From Nematopogon swammerdamellus (lineage: Eukaryota; Arthropoda; Insecta; Lepidoptera; Adelidae), in assembly GCA_946902875.1 (NCBI GenBank), contig OX336340.1, forward strand, positions 23,327,566-23,391,565: a DNA stretch of 64,000 nt, in the 5' to 3' direction. The notes beneath the pieces were generated by a model, which saw only the letters and a list, made by a program, of their open reading frames with translations, was not told where the DNA came from and did not search any database. The position numbers and the translations under genes were made by a program. Each line of letters starts with the position of its first letter. The first letter of the stretch is position 1. Below, one piece after another: positions 32,449 through 43,524 of the stretch.

Positions 32449-33184
32449 CTACCAACGATATGATATTTAGCTACGGCAAATTCATGCGAACAAATTCATG
32501 CATGCGTTAGCGTCACAATTAGTTTCTCACATCGAAGCGTGCATTGCGTGCAACCTTCCAGTGATAGTTTTGTTTGATCAATAAATTTAATGATCAATGA
32601 TCATCTACAATGTACGCACTTTTTCACACATGGACAATATTGTCTTATTGTACATGTTTTCACATGAACCTACGTTATTTTATTACTTTATTACCTACTT
32701 ACCTACCTACTTATCTGTATATTGTAAACGAATGAATGTTCTATTTCTATCCTTATACGAATTAGGCCATACATACCACGCTGTTCGGCGTCATCTAACT
32801 AATGTTATTGGCAATATGATATTATTTTTAAATCTATGACCTCCTACTAATATGAATAAATAAATTACTAGAAATAAATCAAAATGCTACTAAACAAAAC
32901 ACTTACCTTTCTTCGTCTCTCGGCAATGAAAAAAAAGACAAGTTTTCATTTGTCTGTTGACTTTTGCACCCGTCCACTGCACAATATTTACGTGATTTCG
33001 ACATTTTCTAAATTCGAAAGCGCCACGCGCCCGGTCTGGCTGGATAGCGGCAGCCCACTGTTAATTGTAGATTAGCCGCTACGCCAAGCGGTAGGCATTT
33101 AACTCGCGACCTTGAGCGAGTGACGAAGGCCTGCCATAGGTCTCGTTAGTGGTGGACATTTGGCCCAACTTTGGTCATTCTCCT
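32449..33184. other. Unassigned stretch
   Basis: No gene recognised; the last 60 bp probably belong to the adjacent family E SINE. Confidence 0.35.
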
Positions 33185-33318
33185 TTTACGTGGAATCGGA
33201 ACCAAGGCCAGCCTCAACCGTCGGACGGGCACCCATCCAAAGTCCGGCCGCGCCCGGTGTGCCTAACTTCGACAACGGTCCCCGACTTATCGCACCACCA
33301 CCGAGCTACTAAGGCTGA
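33185..33318 (-). mobile_element. SINE family E head, minus strand
   Basis: Read on the minus strand: 'agtagctcggtgg' (A-box-like), then a 5S-like segment 'cgaagttaggcacaccggg' ... 'cttggatgggtgcccg', and a B-box-like 'ggttccgattcc'. The body is lost or replaced downstream. Confidence 0.7.
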
Positions 33319-33630
33319 CTATATTTTATGATTTTGTTTTCCTACAATTTTGTTTCCACCTCTTCGTCGAGTATATGCCCCTTCTCGCTACATATTTTAT
33401 TTTCGAGCTAACAGTTATTTAGTTTTGTTACCGCAGGCAGCGAGTTATCTTTGCGCAATGTAGATGAGATCCAAGACATTAGTATATATATGTACAACGA
33501 AACCTTTATGTAGTAGGTATAACAATGATTTGATGATATCACAGATGCCGAATACGCGGATTTGCGTCTTGCCTGCGTTCCACTGAATTACGACCGAAAT
33601 TAGCGATATAAATCGATGGAGTTTTTTACT

Positions 33631-33933
33631 GTGTGGGGCCGGTACTTTAAAAGAATATCCCCACTGCATCTCTCCCCGTGTATGTCGTAAAAGGCGACTA
33701 AGGGATATGACTCTCTTCTTATATTACTTACTAACTAGGTGGTATGGTATAACCCGCCCGGGTTGGTACCACCGTACTTAATGAAAGGTCGGTCGAAACG
33801 GCTACGTTAATAGTTTTGTGTTTTCCGTCCAGTTCTGTGTAGCCGGCACGACCGGAGGAAAGCACTGACGTGGCACCAAGTTCACCAGGTGTTATGGTGA
33901 TGTAGCCAACCGTGTCAGTCTCCATAAAAAAAA
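33631..33933 (+). mobile_element. Chimeric SINE: head H joined to family E body
   Basis: Starts 'gtgtggggccggtacttt' and contains 'gtcgtaaaaggcgactaagg' (head H). After 'cttcttatattactta' it passes into the family E body ('aacccgcccgggttggtacc', 'gtagccggcacgac', 'gccaaccgtgtcag', A tail). The same junction occurs at 41731-42049, so this is a propagated chimera rather than two chance neighbours. Confidence 0.75.
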
Positions 33934-34021
33934 GTGGTTTTTGAGTAAATTTTGATAACTAATCTAAGATTCAGATATTTATTTCGGCATGATAACTTTA
34001 TAATTGAATTTAATTTTGTCA

Positions 34022-34382
34022 GCCTCGTTAGCTCAGTGGTGCAGACAGTCAACTGTCGCTATTGAATGTTAAGCAACGCTGGGGACCGCTGACCGTTGGA
34101 GGCTGACCGAGGTTCGGATTCCTCGTAAAACTGTAGGTCCCTTCCCTCCTAATCTTACTTGGTGGTAGGGTTTAACCCGCCCGGGTTGGTACCACCGCAC
34201 TGAATGAAACGTCCGTCTAAACGGCTATGTAAATAGTTTGTGTTTTCCGACCAGTTCAGTGTAGCCGGCACGATCAAAGGGGGAAGCACTGACATGGCAC
34301 CTAGTTCACCCGGTGTTATGGGCTGACATCACGGACGTTGTAGGTGATGTAGCCAACCGTGTCAGTTTCCATAAAAAAAAAA
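34022..34382 (+). mobile_element. SINE family E, nearly complete
   Basis: Head 'gcctcgttagctcagtggtg', shortened 5S-like part ('aagcaacgctgggg', 'gctgaccg'), B-box-like 'ggttcggattcc', linker 'gtaggtcccttccctcc', core 'cccgggttggtaccaccg', 3' part 'gccaaccgtgtcagtttcc', poly-A. Confidence 0.85.
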
Positions 34383-34502
34383 CACTTATGGTCTCACATA
34401 TAAGTTCTATTGCATTATATTTATTTAAATTATATTATTATTTTCCTGACCTAATGCCTACTCTTACCATCATTCTTCCTCACTTACTCTCATCACCTGA
34501 AG

Positions 34503-34645
34503 TTTGACTGGAAGAAATAACTTAAAGTGATAAGTTCGCCTTTGCACGCTATTGTTCTCTTATTTCTGTTTGAATTTTTGTAAATTTCTGTTGCTCTTCT
34601 GTCTTCTGTATCTTTGTTAGTGTTTTTGTGTACAATAAAGGATTA
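34503..34645 (+). repeat. Dispersed repeat C
   Basis: 'tttgactggaagaaataact' to 'gtgtacaataaagg', closely matching 63735-63880. AATAAA near the end suggests a retroposon 3' terminus. Confidence 0.7.
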
Positions 34646-34800
34646 CCTTACCCCTTACTAGGTGGTCGGCTCAAATTGTAGCCGTCTGGGTTGATACAAC
34701 CGTACTGGATGTAAGATGGCCGCATAGCACCCTCGGTTGTGTTCTCCTCTAGCCCAGTATAGCCAGCAATCCAGGGAAGTCTCCGGTATGGCACCTGCGT
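34646..34800 (+). mobile_element. SINE family D body fragment
   Basis: 'actaggtggtcggctcaaat' to 'gtctccggtatggcacctgc'; head and 3' end missing. Confidence 0.7.
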
Positions 34801-35821
34801 TCTAAGATAATATTTATATTTATTTTCAACTTTGCATCGATCTAATAAAAAAGAAAAAAATCACGTTTATTTAATTTTATTCAAATAGTGAGTCAATTAG
34901 TTATAACTTATAACCCTTCCGAGCGAAAAAATATATATACCTACCTATATTTTGATGAGCCATAATATTAAATCTCTCTACCCAGTATGTAAGTTTGGAT
35001 GAGCAGCTTGTAATTTGTGTAGGTTTGAACCTGTGTAGTGTGTACACCGTACAGGGTTTATTAGTTTAGATAAAGGTTTATCCGCAAACACAACACTAGA
35101 TAAGTACAGAGCTAACTCTAGCAAGTGGTTGTATAAACCGCGTAGCCTCAGGCAACCTCAGGCCAAAGTCGAAATACTCCGTGAATGAAATTATAAGCCG
35201 CCCAGAGGACCGAGTGCTTGCGACTAGTATGCTTGCTGCGTTCGGTTAGGAGCAGCGCGCTGGGAATTTGGGCGAAAGTTTCTTGAAGAAGTTCTTGGAA
35301 TTAAAAGTGTATTCAATTTCGAAAATTATGCCGTAAGAACGCGTGGATATGTATTTTGGTTTAGAATTACAACCATGGTCTATTGTTTATTTATATTTTT
35401 TGAATTCTTGGAACATACAATATACATTTGTCTAAGGGATTAAATTACCTACCTCCAGCCATGATACTTACTGCCTAACGTTATAAATATTTCTCCCCCA
35501 ATTTTATGTGCAAAATTAAATATTGTGACTAAACATACCGAGTATGCATTTGTGTCGATAAAATATTGTTAACAATATGTGTTCTGTATGACAAAATAAA
35601 TATATGAATGTATTTGGAATTTGATCGAAATATTCGCGTACCTTAGAATTAATCTATACAAAAACGTCCACTGTGGTGTTGTACGTTGTACGTCAACATC
35701 ATTATTATACGTGCGGATGTGGGTAAAGTTGTCATTTTATTTTGATTATATGTATCCTATTAATTCTTCTAATTCTCTGAACTGGATTGCATCTAAAATC
35801 AATAGGATCCAATCCAATCCA
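34801..35821. other. Unassigned stretch
   Basis: No gene recognised. 'taaaatattgttaacaatat' and 'gacaaaataaatatatgaat' at about 35558-35610 resemble the end of repeat family A. Confidence 0.35.
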
Positions 35822-35934
35822 AAGGGAAGTCTCCGGTATGGCACCTGCCTTCTCGGTGGTTATATTGGCTGGTCGGAGCATGTGATTTGGCCCCTTTGAC
35901 TCAGCCATCCGTATTGGATTATATAAAAAAAAAA
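35822..35934 (+). mobile_element. SINE family D 3' end
   Basis: 'gaagtctccggtatggcacc' through 'ttggctggtcggagcatg' to a poly-A run; 5' truncated. Confidence 0.75.
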
Positions 35935-36236
35935 TTGGTTGTCTGTAAAGTCGGTTTACGGACGATAGTTTTACGTGATGACGTGGAATAATCGTAGTAC
36001 ATAGAGCAAAGATCAGTAATTATATTTCCAGTAGAAAGATTAATCTTAATTAATCATCTTGTGACTGGCCATCAATAAACTTCTGTTGTCTGATCTTGAC
36101 AGTTTTACTTCTTAAGACGTTTCCATGGTAACTTTGACTATACCGATTGTGCCTCTCTATCGCTTGTTACGCGCTCTCGCTTGCACACACAGACTCAGAT
36201 GGAACGTGACACTTTTTCGTGTGTGTAGCCGGTGTT
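35935..36236 (+). repeat. Dispersed repeat M, left copy
   Basis: About 300 bp with an inverted, highly similar partner at 63261-63552: 'gtaaagtcggtttacggac', 'ttccatggtaactttgac', 'agatggaacgtgacactttt'. No coding frame shared by both. Confidence 0.85.
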
Positions 36237-37188
36237 CATCAATTTATAAGACGTGACGTCATCACGTCAAAAAATAGTGAAATCTAGAAACAAGGTTTTT
36301 ATTGTCATGAACAACCAATAATTGTGTTATTTATTTTTGCAGCTGTTTTCTTTGCGGTTATGGGTGTATACGTTTTAGCACCGTTTGCATAATGAAATAA
36401 CACATTCAAAATTTTTTATTCCAATATGGTTAGGATATGTGAAAAATTCGTGCTCTATTTTTAGGGTTCCGTAACTAGTGACTCTGGTTCTGAATTCTGG
36501 TAAAAAAATCTCCTTACAAATTCGATGTATATCCGTTCGTGCGTCTGTCTGTCTGTCTGTCTGTCACACGCGCTGTTCGAGGCAACTACTCTCGAACGTA
36601 AAGTTGAATAAATCTAAAAAAAATAATATAGTTTGTCTTAAACGATTATTGAGAAAATAGCATTCAGTGAACTACGTGACACGGTGCGACCGCGTGATCG
36701 CTGCTCGCACTCCCTATGAGTGCAAGAAGTAAATTGCTAAAGAACCCTCTGCGTGTGAATAGCGCTTGCTTGCAATTAACTGGTTTTTATATCACCTTTC
36801 AGATTGGTTCTTAAGTTAGAATATGGACCAACAACGGTGTTTTATCATAACGGTTCATTTGTATAATTTTTACTGTACCAGAAAGTTGAAAACTCGATGG
36901 GCCGGCGGCGTTTACTTTGCATAATTATTCGCCTTGTAAATCTACTTTTGCATATTATAGTAATTTCAATTATATAATTGTTACAAAATAAAATGCTTTG
37001 AGGAAATATTTACCTACTCAACTAAATCACACGCTTAGAACTTCCTTGAGATATTTATTTACATTATTCTCGCAGAACTGGCGAATAATTGAACAGACTC
37101 GCACTATTATCTCTGCTGTGATACAGCCGCGCTCCAATGTAGAAGCGGTGCGTGTGTGTGTGCGTGTGTTCATGGAGAACTGGTAAAG
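36237..37188. other. Unassigned stretch with a B-like fragment
   Basis: 'tttagggttccgtaac' at about 36461 and a (gtct)n run at about 36543 resemble the repeat at 46105-46280 and a relative of family B. Otherwise nothing recognised. Confidence 0.4.
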
Positions 37189-37598
37189 AAGGAAAAACCG
37201 GCCAAGTGCGAGTCGAACTCGCGCATCGAGGGTTCCGTATCGCCATGGCATGGTTAGCGTCACTCACGCCATCTATGGCATGTTATGAAATGCTTCATAT
37301 TAGTTAAATGTCATCATTAGTTAAAATGCTTCACGCTCTATTCGGTAGATGGCGCGCGCGCATACACTTTTTGGTTTCTTCTATGGGAACCCCCATGATT
37401 TTTTTATTTTTTCATATTTTTCTTATTTGTTGTTATATCGGCCATAATAACACATATTCTGTGAAAATTTCAACGGGCTATTACGGTTAAAAAAATACAG
37501 CCCTCGGACAGATAGCCAGACGGACAGACAGACGGACGGACGGACAGACCGACAGCGTAGGCTTAGTAATAGGGTCCCCTACCGTATACGGAACCCCA
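37189..37598 (+). repeat. Dispersed repeat family B
   Basis: Starts 'aaaaaccggccaagtgcgag' and ends 'ggcttagtaatagggtcc' and 'tacggaacccc', with (GACG)n/(GACA)n near 37520. The most complete copy here. Confidence 0.8.
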
Positions 37599-37778
37599 AA
37601 AAAGGTTAGAAAAGGTCCACTTGTACAGCAGATGAAATAATAAAATAACACATCTAAGCATAGCTACCTATCTACAAGAGTAATTTTTAAGCGAGGCCGC
37701 GGTTACACCTAGTTCCAGAATAAACTATTTATTTATTTATTTAATAGAATTTTTTATGACACACAAACAAAATGTTGC

Positions 37779-38003
37779 TTTTTTATGTAATCCGGTATGG
37801 GTGGCTGACTCGGAGGGGCCAAAGCGCATGCTCCGACCAGCCAATATCACCTCCGAGAAGGTAGGTGCCATACCGGAGACTTCCCTGGATTGCTGGGTAT
37901 ACTGGACTAGAGGAGAACACAACCGAGGCTGCTATGCGGCCATCTTACATCCAGTACGGTGGTACCAACCCAATCGGCTTCAATTTGAGCCTACCACCTA
38001 GTA
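37779..38003 (-). mobile_element. SINE family D, headless copy
   Basis: Body and 3' end as in 13127-13519, with A tail at 37779-37784 (T run). It stops at 'cctaccacctagtaa', the position where D and E bodies begin to agree, so the tRNA head is missing. Confidence 0.8.
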
Positions 38004-38466
38004 ATAAAATAACTTAGAAGTAGAAACATAATGTTGTACATGATATAAGCTTATCTAAGCATAAAGACCTACAAATAGTAAACCAAAACATAACATATTA
38101 CGAATATGGAGATCTATTTAAACATTTAAAGTAGGTAGTCACAAAACATATATAACCGAAGTGTAAACGCTTAGTGTGTCTTAAGTGTATTATATATAAT
38201 ATAAGCAGTTGCTTCATATTGACTCCGTAGGAAATTGTTAGATAAACTTCTGCATTTTTTCTTGACAGTCATACCATTGCTGTTGTTTTTTATTTAGGCG
38301 TTTCTTTATTTTCGAAAACAAAATTATTTTGGTAACCACAAAACACAAATATATTATGTGGTGGGCTTACAATAGGCTTCCGTACTTTACTAAGCAATTA
38401 ATCGTTTTTGAGCACATGACCGCTCGTCTACGTAGGTACCTGGCGTCTGGCTAGAGTGAGTGAGTA
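38004..38466. other. Unassigned AT-rich stretch
   Basis: Nothing recognised. Confidence 0.4.
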
Positions 38467-38970
38467 GTGAGTAATGCCTCAGGGGAAATACCCGCGATTC
38501 AGAGGATTTTGGGGAATATTGAAAATTATTCTCCGGGAGCCAATTTCACACTGTTCGGTGCGAAACAAATGTGCCAAAATCAATTTCCAACTCACCGAAG
38601 CTTTTATCTGGTTATCGTGTGTACACATCGTATCGTATCGGAAGAAGTCGTGACGTCATACGTTCCGCCACCACTTATTCCCGCCAATGACATGAGCGTG
38701 TCACGAATATTGATGCGCTCTCCAATATTACTCACCATACCGTTCATATTTCCATCAACTTTCGAACAGCGAATCGTTCTTATTTACTGGGTAATAGGAC
38801 TCATTTTCGAACGATCAGTTTGTGCTATAATAGGCATTTTGGAGTTGATACGAGACGTGAAAAATGGAAGAGTGAGGGTTTATTGGACGCGTCTCGAATT
38901 TAATTCCCTGGATTATTATGATGCACGTCGCGGCCGCGCGTGCGTGAGGTTAGGCCGAGGTTACACTTGA
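38467..38970 (+). CDS. Open frame of 167 codons, no recognisable domain
   Basis: One of the longest frames in the window outside transposon genes. The middle has a hydrophobic run ('ILLTIPFIFPS', 'IVLIYWVIGLIF', 'SVCAIIGILELI') that could span a membrane, ending in an Arg-rich tail. There is no second frame competing over it, but also no motif, splice signal or neighbouring gene to support it. It could be chance or a transposon leftover. Confidence 0.2.
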   Translation: MSNASGEIPAIQRILGNIENYSPGANFTLFGAKQMCQNQFPTHRSFYLVIVCTHRIVSEEVVTSYVPPPLIPANDMSVSRILMRSPILLTIPFIFPSTFEQRIVLIYWVIGLIFERSVCAIIGILELIRDVKNGRVRVYWTRLEFNSLDYYDARRGRACVRLGRGYT

Positions 38971-39249
38971 TTTAAGTTTAAAAAGAAAAAACCTATCTGA
39001 AGTGAACATTATATGAAAATAAGTAAGTCTTGGTATTTCAACTACACTTCGTGTCGGAACTTTAAACGACAGATTCCTCATACGAGATCTGTCACATAGC
39101 ATTATTCCGAGTCCTAAGGGGAAGTTGACACACCACCACTGGTCCTAAGTTAAGTGTACGTTTCTGTAGAAAGCTAGCACTGCTGCACCTATTTCCATTA
39201 CACCACAAAAAAAAATCTTAACTGTGATTAAGATTATGTCGGTACAATC

Positions 39250-39861
39250 TAAGACATTCTAAGACTCCTTATGCTATATAAAGCGCAAGTTCGCCCGGTG
39301 ATCGAGTACTGTAGCCATCTGTGGGGTGGATGCCCTCTTTACTTATTGGCGTCCTTGGACTCTATCCAGCGCCGTGCTATCCGTCTAATTGGTGATCCCA
39401 AGCTCACGGAGAGTCTTGAATCATTGGGCCACAGGCGAACAATCGGTTCTCTTAGCCTGTTCTATAGGTACTACCATGGACGTTGCTCTGATGAATTGGC
39501 TTCTCTCATCCCTCCAGCCCCCATCCGTCTCCGCCACACCCGCCGGACTCGCTCGGAACATCCTTATGTTGTTGACACCCAACTACTAAGAACACATCGT
39601 TTTTCGAAATCTTTCCTGTGTCGAACGGCGAAAATATGGAACGGTCTTCCGGTGAGTGTGTTCCCCACCACCTATAACCTGGGAATCTTCAAAAGGCGTG
39701 TCAATAAATTAGACGACAACCTTTTTGTCCGCCTCATAGCCGGCATGGCGCCTCTCTGAGCGTGGTTTCGCGAGGAATGGTGTTATTGGCTGTGTCTGAT
39801 ATTCCGTTGAAGTATTGGGCAGACACCCGCGCCGGCTGCCTATAAAAAAAAAAAAAAAATT
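39250..39861 (+). pseudogene. CR1/Jockey-like LINE family J, ORF2 C-terminus and 3' end
   Basis: The 162-codon frame (39271-39759) opens with 'LYKAQVRPVIEYCSHLWGG' and 'LLASLDSIQRRAIRLIGDP'. It continues 'SLFYRYYHGRCSDELASLIP' and closes 'SFLCRTAKIWNGLPVSVFP' plus 'FKRRVNKL'. This order is the C-terminal region downstream of the RT thumb in CR1/Jockey-type LINEs. The stop is followed by a 3' UTR with 'gcgtggtttcgcgaggaa' and poly-A (39843-39860). 5' truncation removed the endonuclease and RT. The same element recurs at 57713-57850 and 58105-58290. Confidence 0.85.
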
Positions 39862-40006
39862 CAAACTACCTACTAGACCGGACAAAGCGAACAAAATCGT
39901 GATATACTACTTGTTACCTAGGTAACAAGTCGCTCATACTAGTGTGGCACTCTTGTTGACGTTCGATGGACGACGAATTGACGTTCCAGATCAAAGTTTA
40001 TGTATA

Positions 40007-40060
40007 AAAACCGGCCAAGTGCGAGTCGAACGCGCGCACCGAGTTTAGAATACCTAAACG
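40007..40060 (+). repeat. Dispersed repeat family B, start only
   Basis: 'aaaaccggccaagtgcgagt' then 'cgaacgcgcgcaccgag'; similarity fades after 40060. Confidence 0.6.
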
Positions 40061-40980
40061 AAAATCATAAGTCGCAAAAATTCCCTCAGAAAACGGAATG
40101 GTTCACTTATGCGTAGATGAAAAAAATCGAAATAAAATCATTTTTTCCATCTGACGCAAAAGTGAATGAATAAAACGAAATATTTATTGCACTGATAAAT
40201 AACTAAACCACAAGCGCAGAACTCTATTGTTGTAGATTTTTAAATTTTATTACCATTAATTTTTTTTTAATTAAAAAAGAACACTTATGACCTTTTTCTA
40301 TGCAAAGCAGCCAGCTACGGGTATCGTCTTAAAGCTATCAAAAAAATTTAGTGACATATTTTTTTCTAAAACATGCAGTGAAATAATGCAGTGTGTCGCC
40401 GCTTAACAAACTATTGAAGATAGATGCGGGTGTCGATGGACAGACGGACGTACGGACAGACGAGACGTGTTGGCGTGAAGACACGCCACGTATTTCCACC
40501 TGCCATCACCTCGTCTACGTACGAGTATGTACGTATATGAGTCTGTGAGTAGAAAACGTAATTGGTGGTAAATGAGTTCGCGGGTCGATACCGTATTCAA
40601 CAACAGTACACACATGACCAGTTTAGGTGGGAGTTTTACAAAAATAACAGGCACTATGCAGTGGCCAAGCCAATGATATTATAAGTTAAAAGGGGGTAGA
40701 TAGGTTATCTGAGCTCGCAAGCGGCATACTAAATACAAGACCACAGTCCTGTCTGAAGTTAGTCGCCCACCAACTACGCACGCGTTCGGACCGCTATACA
40801 CACGACACATCGAAAATGCCGTCGTGTGTAATGAAATGAGATTCTGCACTAATTCTAATAATTGGAATAAGACTATTCGAGTCGGCGCATCACTTTATAG
40901 TTCTTCCTCTCAACTTTTCAAGGACGTGCCATGTGTGAGCACTCAATGTCATATAGATAACCTATCATTCCTAAAATATC
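40061..40980. other. Unassigned stretch
   Basis: No gene recognised; a (gacg)n-like run at about 40438-40462. Confidence 0.35.
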
Positions 40981-40983
40981 ATT

Positions 40984-41052
40984 GGGCCGAGTAGTCTGGG
41001 CGTCGGTTTCCCTTACTAGAGGTCCGAGGTTCGAATCCGGTCGGCGTGTACC
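40984..41052 (+). mobile_element. SINE family D head only
   Basis: 'gggccgagtagtctgggcg' to 'ggttcgaatccggtcggcg' matches the family D tRNA-like head (A and B boxes). It is followed directly by LINE G sequence instead of the D body, so a head-LINE junction exists here. Confidence 0.65.
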
Positions 41053-41084
41053 GCCGCCGCGCGCCGTCCCCTTTCCACCTCCGC

Positions 41085-41400
41085 ACAAAGCTCTCTGGGC
41101 AGGGTTGCATCCCTATACGCTGGATTTTCCACGGATGCGTACCATTCGGTTCAGCAGATCTTTCTTCCACAGAACTGTTAACACTGGAACGCTCTCCCAG
41201 CCTACATATTTCCCCCCAAGTAAGAATAGTCTCGGGTCCTTCAACAGAGGCGTGAATAGGCACCTTTAAGGCCGGCATGGCATTCACAATCCCCGCGTAT
41301 GACCGAATGTCCATGGGCGTCGTTAGACACCTTATGGGTGACCGATTTGCATGTGTTTTTCTTTAAAGCTTGAAATAAAAGTTTAAATTACAAAAAAAAA
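41085..41400 (+). pseudogene. LINE family G, ORF C-terminus and 3' end
   Basis: 'RTIRFSRSFFHRTVNT' and 'SFNRGVNRHL' in the frame ending at 41269, then 'ggccggcatggcattc', 'gaatgtccatgggcgtcgtt' and a poly-A run. Partners are at 47040-47105 + 47430-47545 (plus) and 56875-56955, 57849-58080, 62095-62290 (minus). The product would be the end of a LINE ORF2; everything upstream is missing. Confidence 0.75.
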
Positions 41401-41730
41401 AAAACTCCGACCCTTGAAAAGTATTTTTTGACTTTTTAAGTGTCGGGGATTTTTTTAAAATTGTAATTGAATTTTTGTGTGGATACATTTCCATACATGC
41501 TGAATGCATACAGCAGTGGTCACTGAACATCGAAAAGCACCTCTAGTGGAGTAAAATAGTTGGACACAGCAAAGTTGTCCCGGAAGTTGCCGGTTGTGTC
41601 GCGGCGGCAGGGAGGGGCGACTTCCGGTTGAGCGTCGCATGCGGCGGTGTGATTCCAAGTTTAGCACAAATAAAATATCCTCGGCTGCTCGCGTGTAAGC
41701 TCTGGGTTCCTGTAAATATAGGTTGAGGCT

Positions 41731-42049
41731 GTGTGGGGCCGCTGGTACTTTAAAGCCCCACTGCATCTCTCCCCGTGTATCTCGGAAAAGGCGACTAAGG
41801 GATAAGACTCCCTTCTTATATTACTAGGTCGTAGGGTTTAACCCGCCCGGATTGGTACCACCGCACTGAATGAAAGGTCGGTCGAAACGGCCATGTAAAT
41901 AGTTTGTGTTTTCGGTCCAGTTCAGTGTACCCGGCACGACCGAAGGGAAGCGCTGACGTGGCACCAAGTTCACCCGGTGTTATGGGCTGACATCACGGAT
42001 GTTGTAGTGTAGGTGATGTAGCCAACCGTGTCAGTTTACATAAAAAAAA
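41731..42049 (+). mobile_element. Chimeric SINE: head H joined to family E body, second copy
   Basis: Same order and same junction ('cttcttatattactaggt') as 33631-33933, then 'cccgcccggattggtaccac', 'gtacccggcacgac', 'gccaaccgtgtcagttt' and poly-A. Confidence 0.75.
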
Positions 42050-42380
42050 GGCGCTGCAACTCGCACGACAGACGCGGATAGCGAATGCCGAGTTGCTTAT
42101 GTGCGAGCTAACACGAACGACACTAATTGGTCCATGCGAACAGGTTTAACGTTGTTCGAACATGCCGCGAACCATTCGATACGCAGCTTAAACCAAAAAA
42201 CACATACCGCGATGTGTCAGTGTCGACGGCCGATTGAAATAGGAAATTTTCATAGTTTTTAAGCGCTTTATAAAGCATGTAGGCAAGGTTAGTTAGTTTT
42301 ATTTATACTCATAACCTAGAGAGATAGTTAGAACATGATTTATTGCATAGAGATTAAGAAACATTCAACAGTAATAAGTA
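42050..42380. other. Unassigned stretch
   Basis: Nothing recognised. Confidence 0.4.
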
Positions 42381-42452
42381 AGTGTTATGGGCTGACATCA
42401 CGGATGTTGTAGGTGATGAAGCCAACCGTGTCAGGTTCCATAAAAAAAAAAA
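42381..42452 (+). mobile_element. SINE family E 3' end
   Basis: 'gtgttatgggctgacatcac' to 'gccaaccgtgtcagg' and poly-A. Confidence 0.75.
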
Positions 42453-42454
42453 GT

Positions 42455-42516
42455 ACATTAAAAAATGTACATAAGGCGCAAAGGCGGACTTATCCCTTAA
42501 AAAGATTTCTTACAGT
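42455..42516 (-). repeat. Dispersed repeat C fragment, minus strand
   Basis: Complement of 'gactgtaagaaatctttt' and 'gataagtccgcctttgcgcc', as in 34503-34570. Confidence 0.55.
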
Positions 42517-42676
42517 CAACCTAAGCTATTCTAAAAAAAAGTTTTTTTTTTAATTTGCCATTTTCTACACCTGTGATGTCAGTCCCTTTGTGACGCTTCT
42601 CTTTGGTTGTGCTGGCTAAGGCGCGTTGTAAAGGATACGGATCGGGGAGGAAGGAATGATAGAAGCCAGTTAAATG

Positions 42677-42946
42677 CTTATATAAGGTGTTTCGTTCTTC
42701 ATGTCGTTTCTTTCAGGGGGTTGTTCTGTATCCTAAACTGAGTAACTTTTGTTCTATTGCTTTTGGAAATTGGAAAAAAAAATTCACTTTCCCCATACAT
42801 TTGGAGGTTAGGTCTGCCCTTAAATGTATGGAGAAAGTGATTTTTTTTTCCAATTTCCAAAATCTGTAGAACAAAAGATACTCAGTTTAGGATACGGAAC
42901 AACCCCCTGAAAGAAACGACATGAATAACGAAACATCTTATATAAA
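42677..42946. mobile_element. Foldback MITE, ~100-bp arms
   Basis: The left arm (from 'cttatataaggtgtttcgtt' at 42677) is complementary to the right arm ending near 42946. Internal landmarks are 'tttctttcagggggttgttc' and 'ggaaattgg' + A run. Few mismatches, with a loop of about 35 bp around 'ggaggttaggtctgccc'. Confidence 0.85.
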
Positions 42947-43524
42947 GTGAACGAACTTGTGCAAATTTTCGAATAGGTTATAGTGATTGAGTATAATTTT
43001 TTTATAGATAAATTGTAATAATTAATATTTATAAAGCCAGCCTTGCATGGCTCTATACTATGAGCGTTTCATTTGAAGGCTGTATTGTGCGCCCATTCAC
43101 GCATTTTGCATGTTCAGAAAACCCTTAATGGAAGACACTTTGTAAAACTGCAAAAAAGAATAAAGATTTTGATTTTGATTTTTGTAAAGGTTATAAGATT
43201 GCAATAGGCCGCACTGCACACTTTGTAAAGCGTTCAACAATCAGCCGCCGTCGCGTCGTTCACACATCGTACATCGTTCGCGAGACAGTATGTTTGTTCG
43301 TGCTCAACTTGGAATAGAGCTGCCGTAGATGCACAATGCGATTCCACTGCGTATGCGAATATTTATTGTGCCGACACGCAGCCTGCTGTAACACTGGTTT
43401 ACGCTTAGTTACTTAGCATACTTGCTCTCCTGTATTTACATTTCAAGCTAATTCAGCTTATTTTCAAGCTCTGACCATTTTCAGTGTTTTAAGTGTAATA
43501 TTTTATGTTTTCAGCCTCATTTTT
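42947..43524. other. Unassigned stretch with a retroposon-like tail
   Basis: 'aaaagaataaagattttg' followed by a (attttg)n reiteration at about 43160-43185 looks like a LINE or SINE 3' terminus. The rest is unrecognised. Confidence 0.4.
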
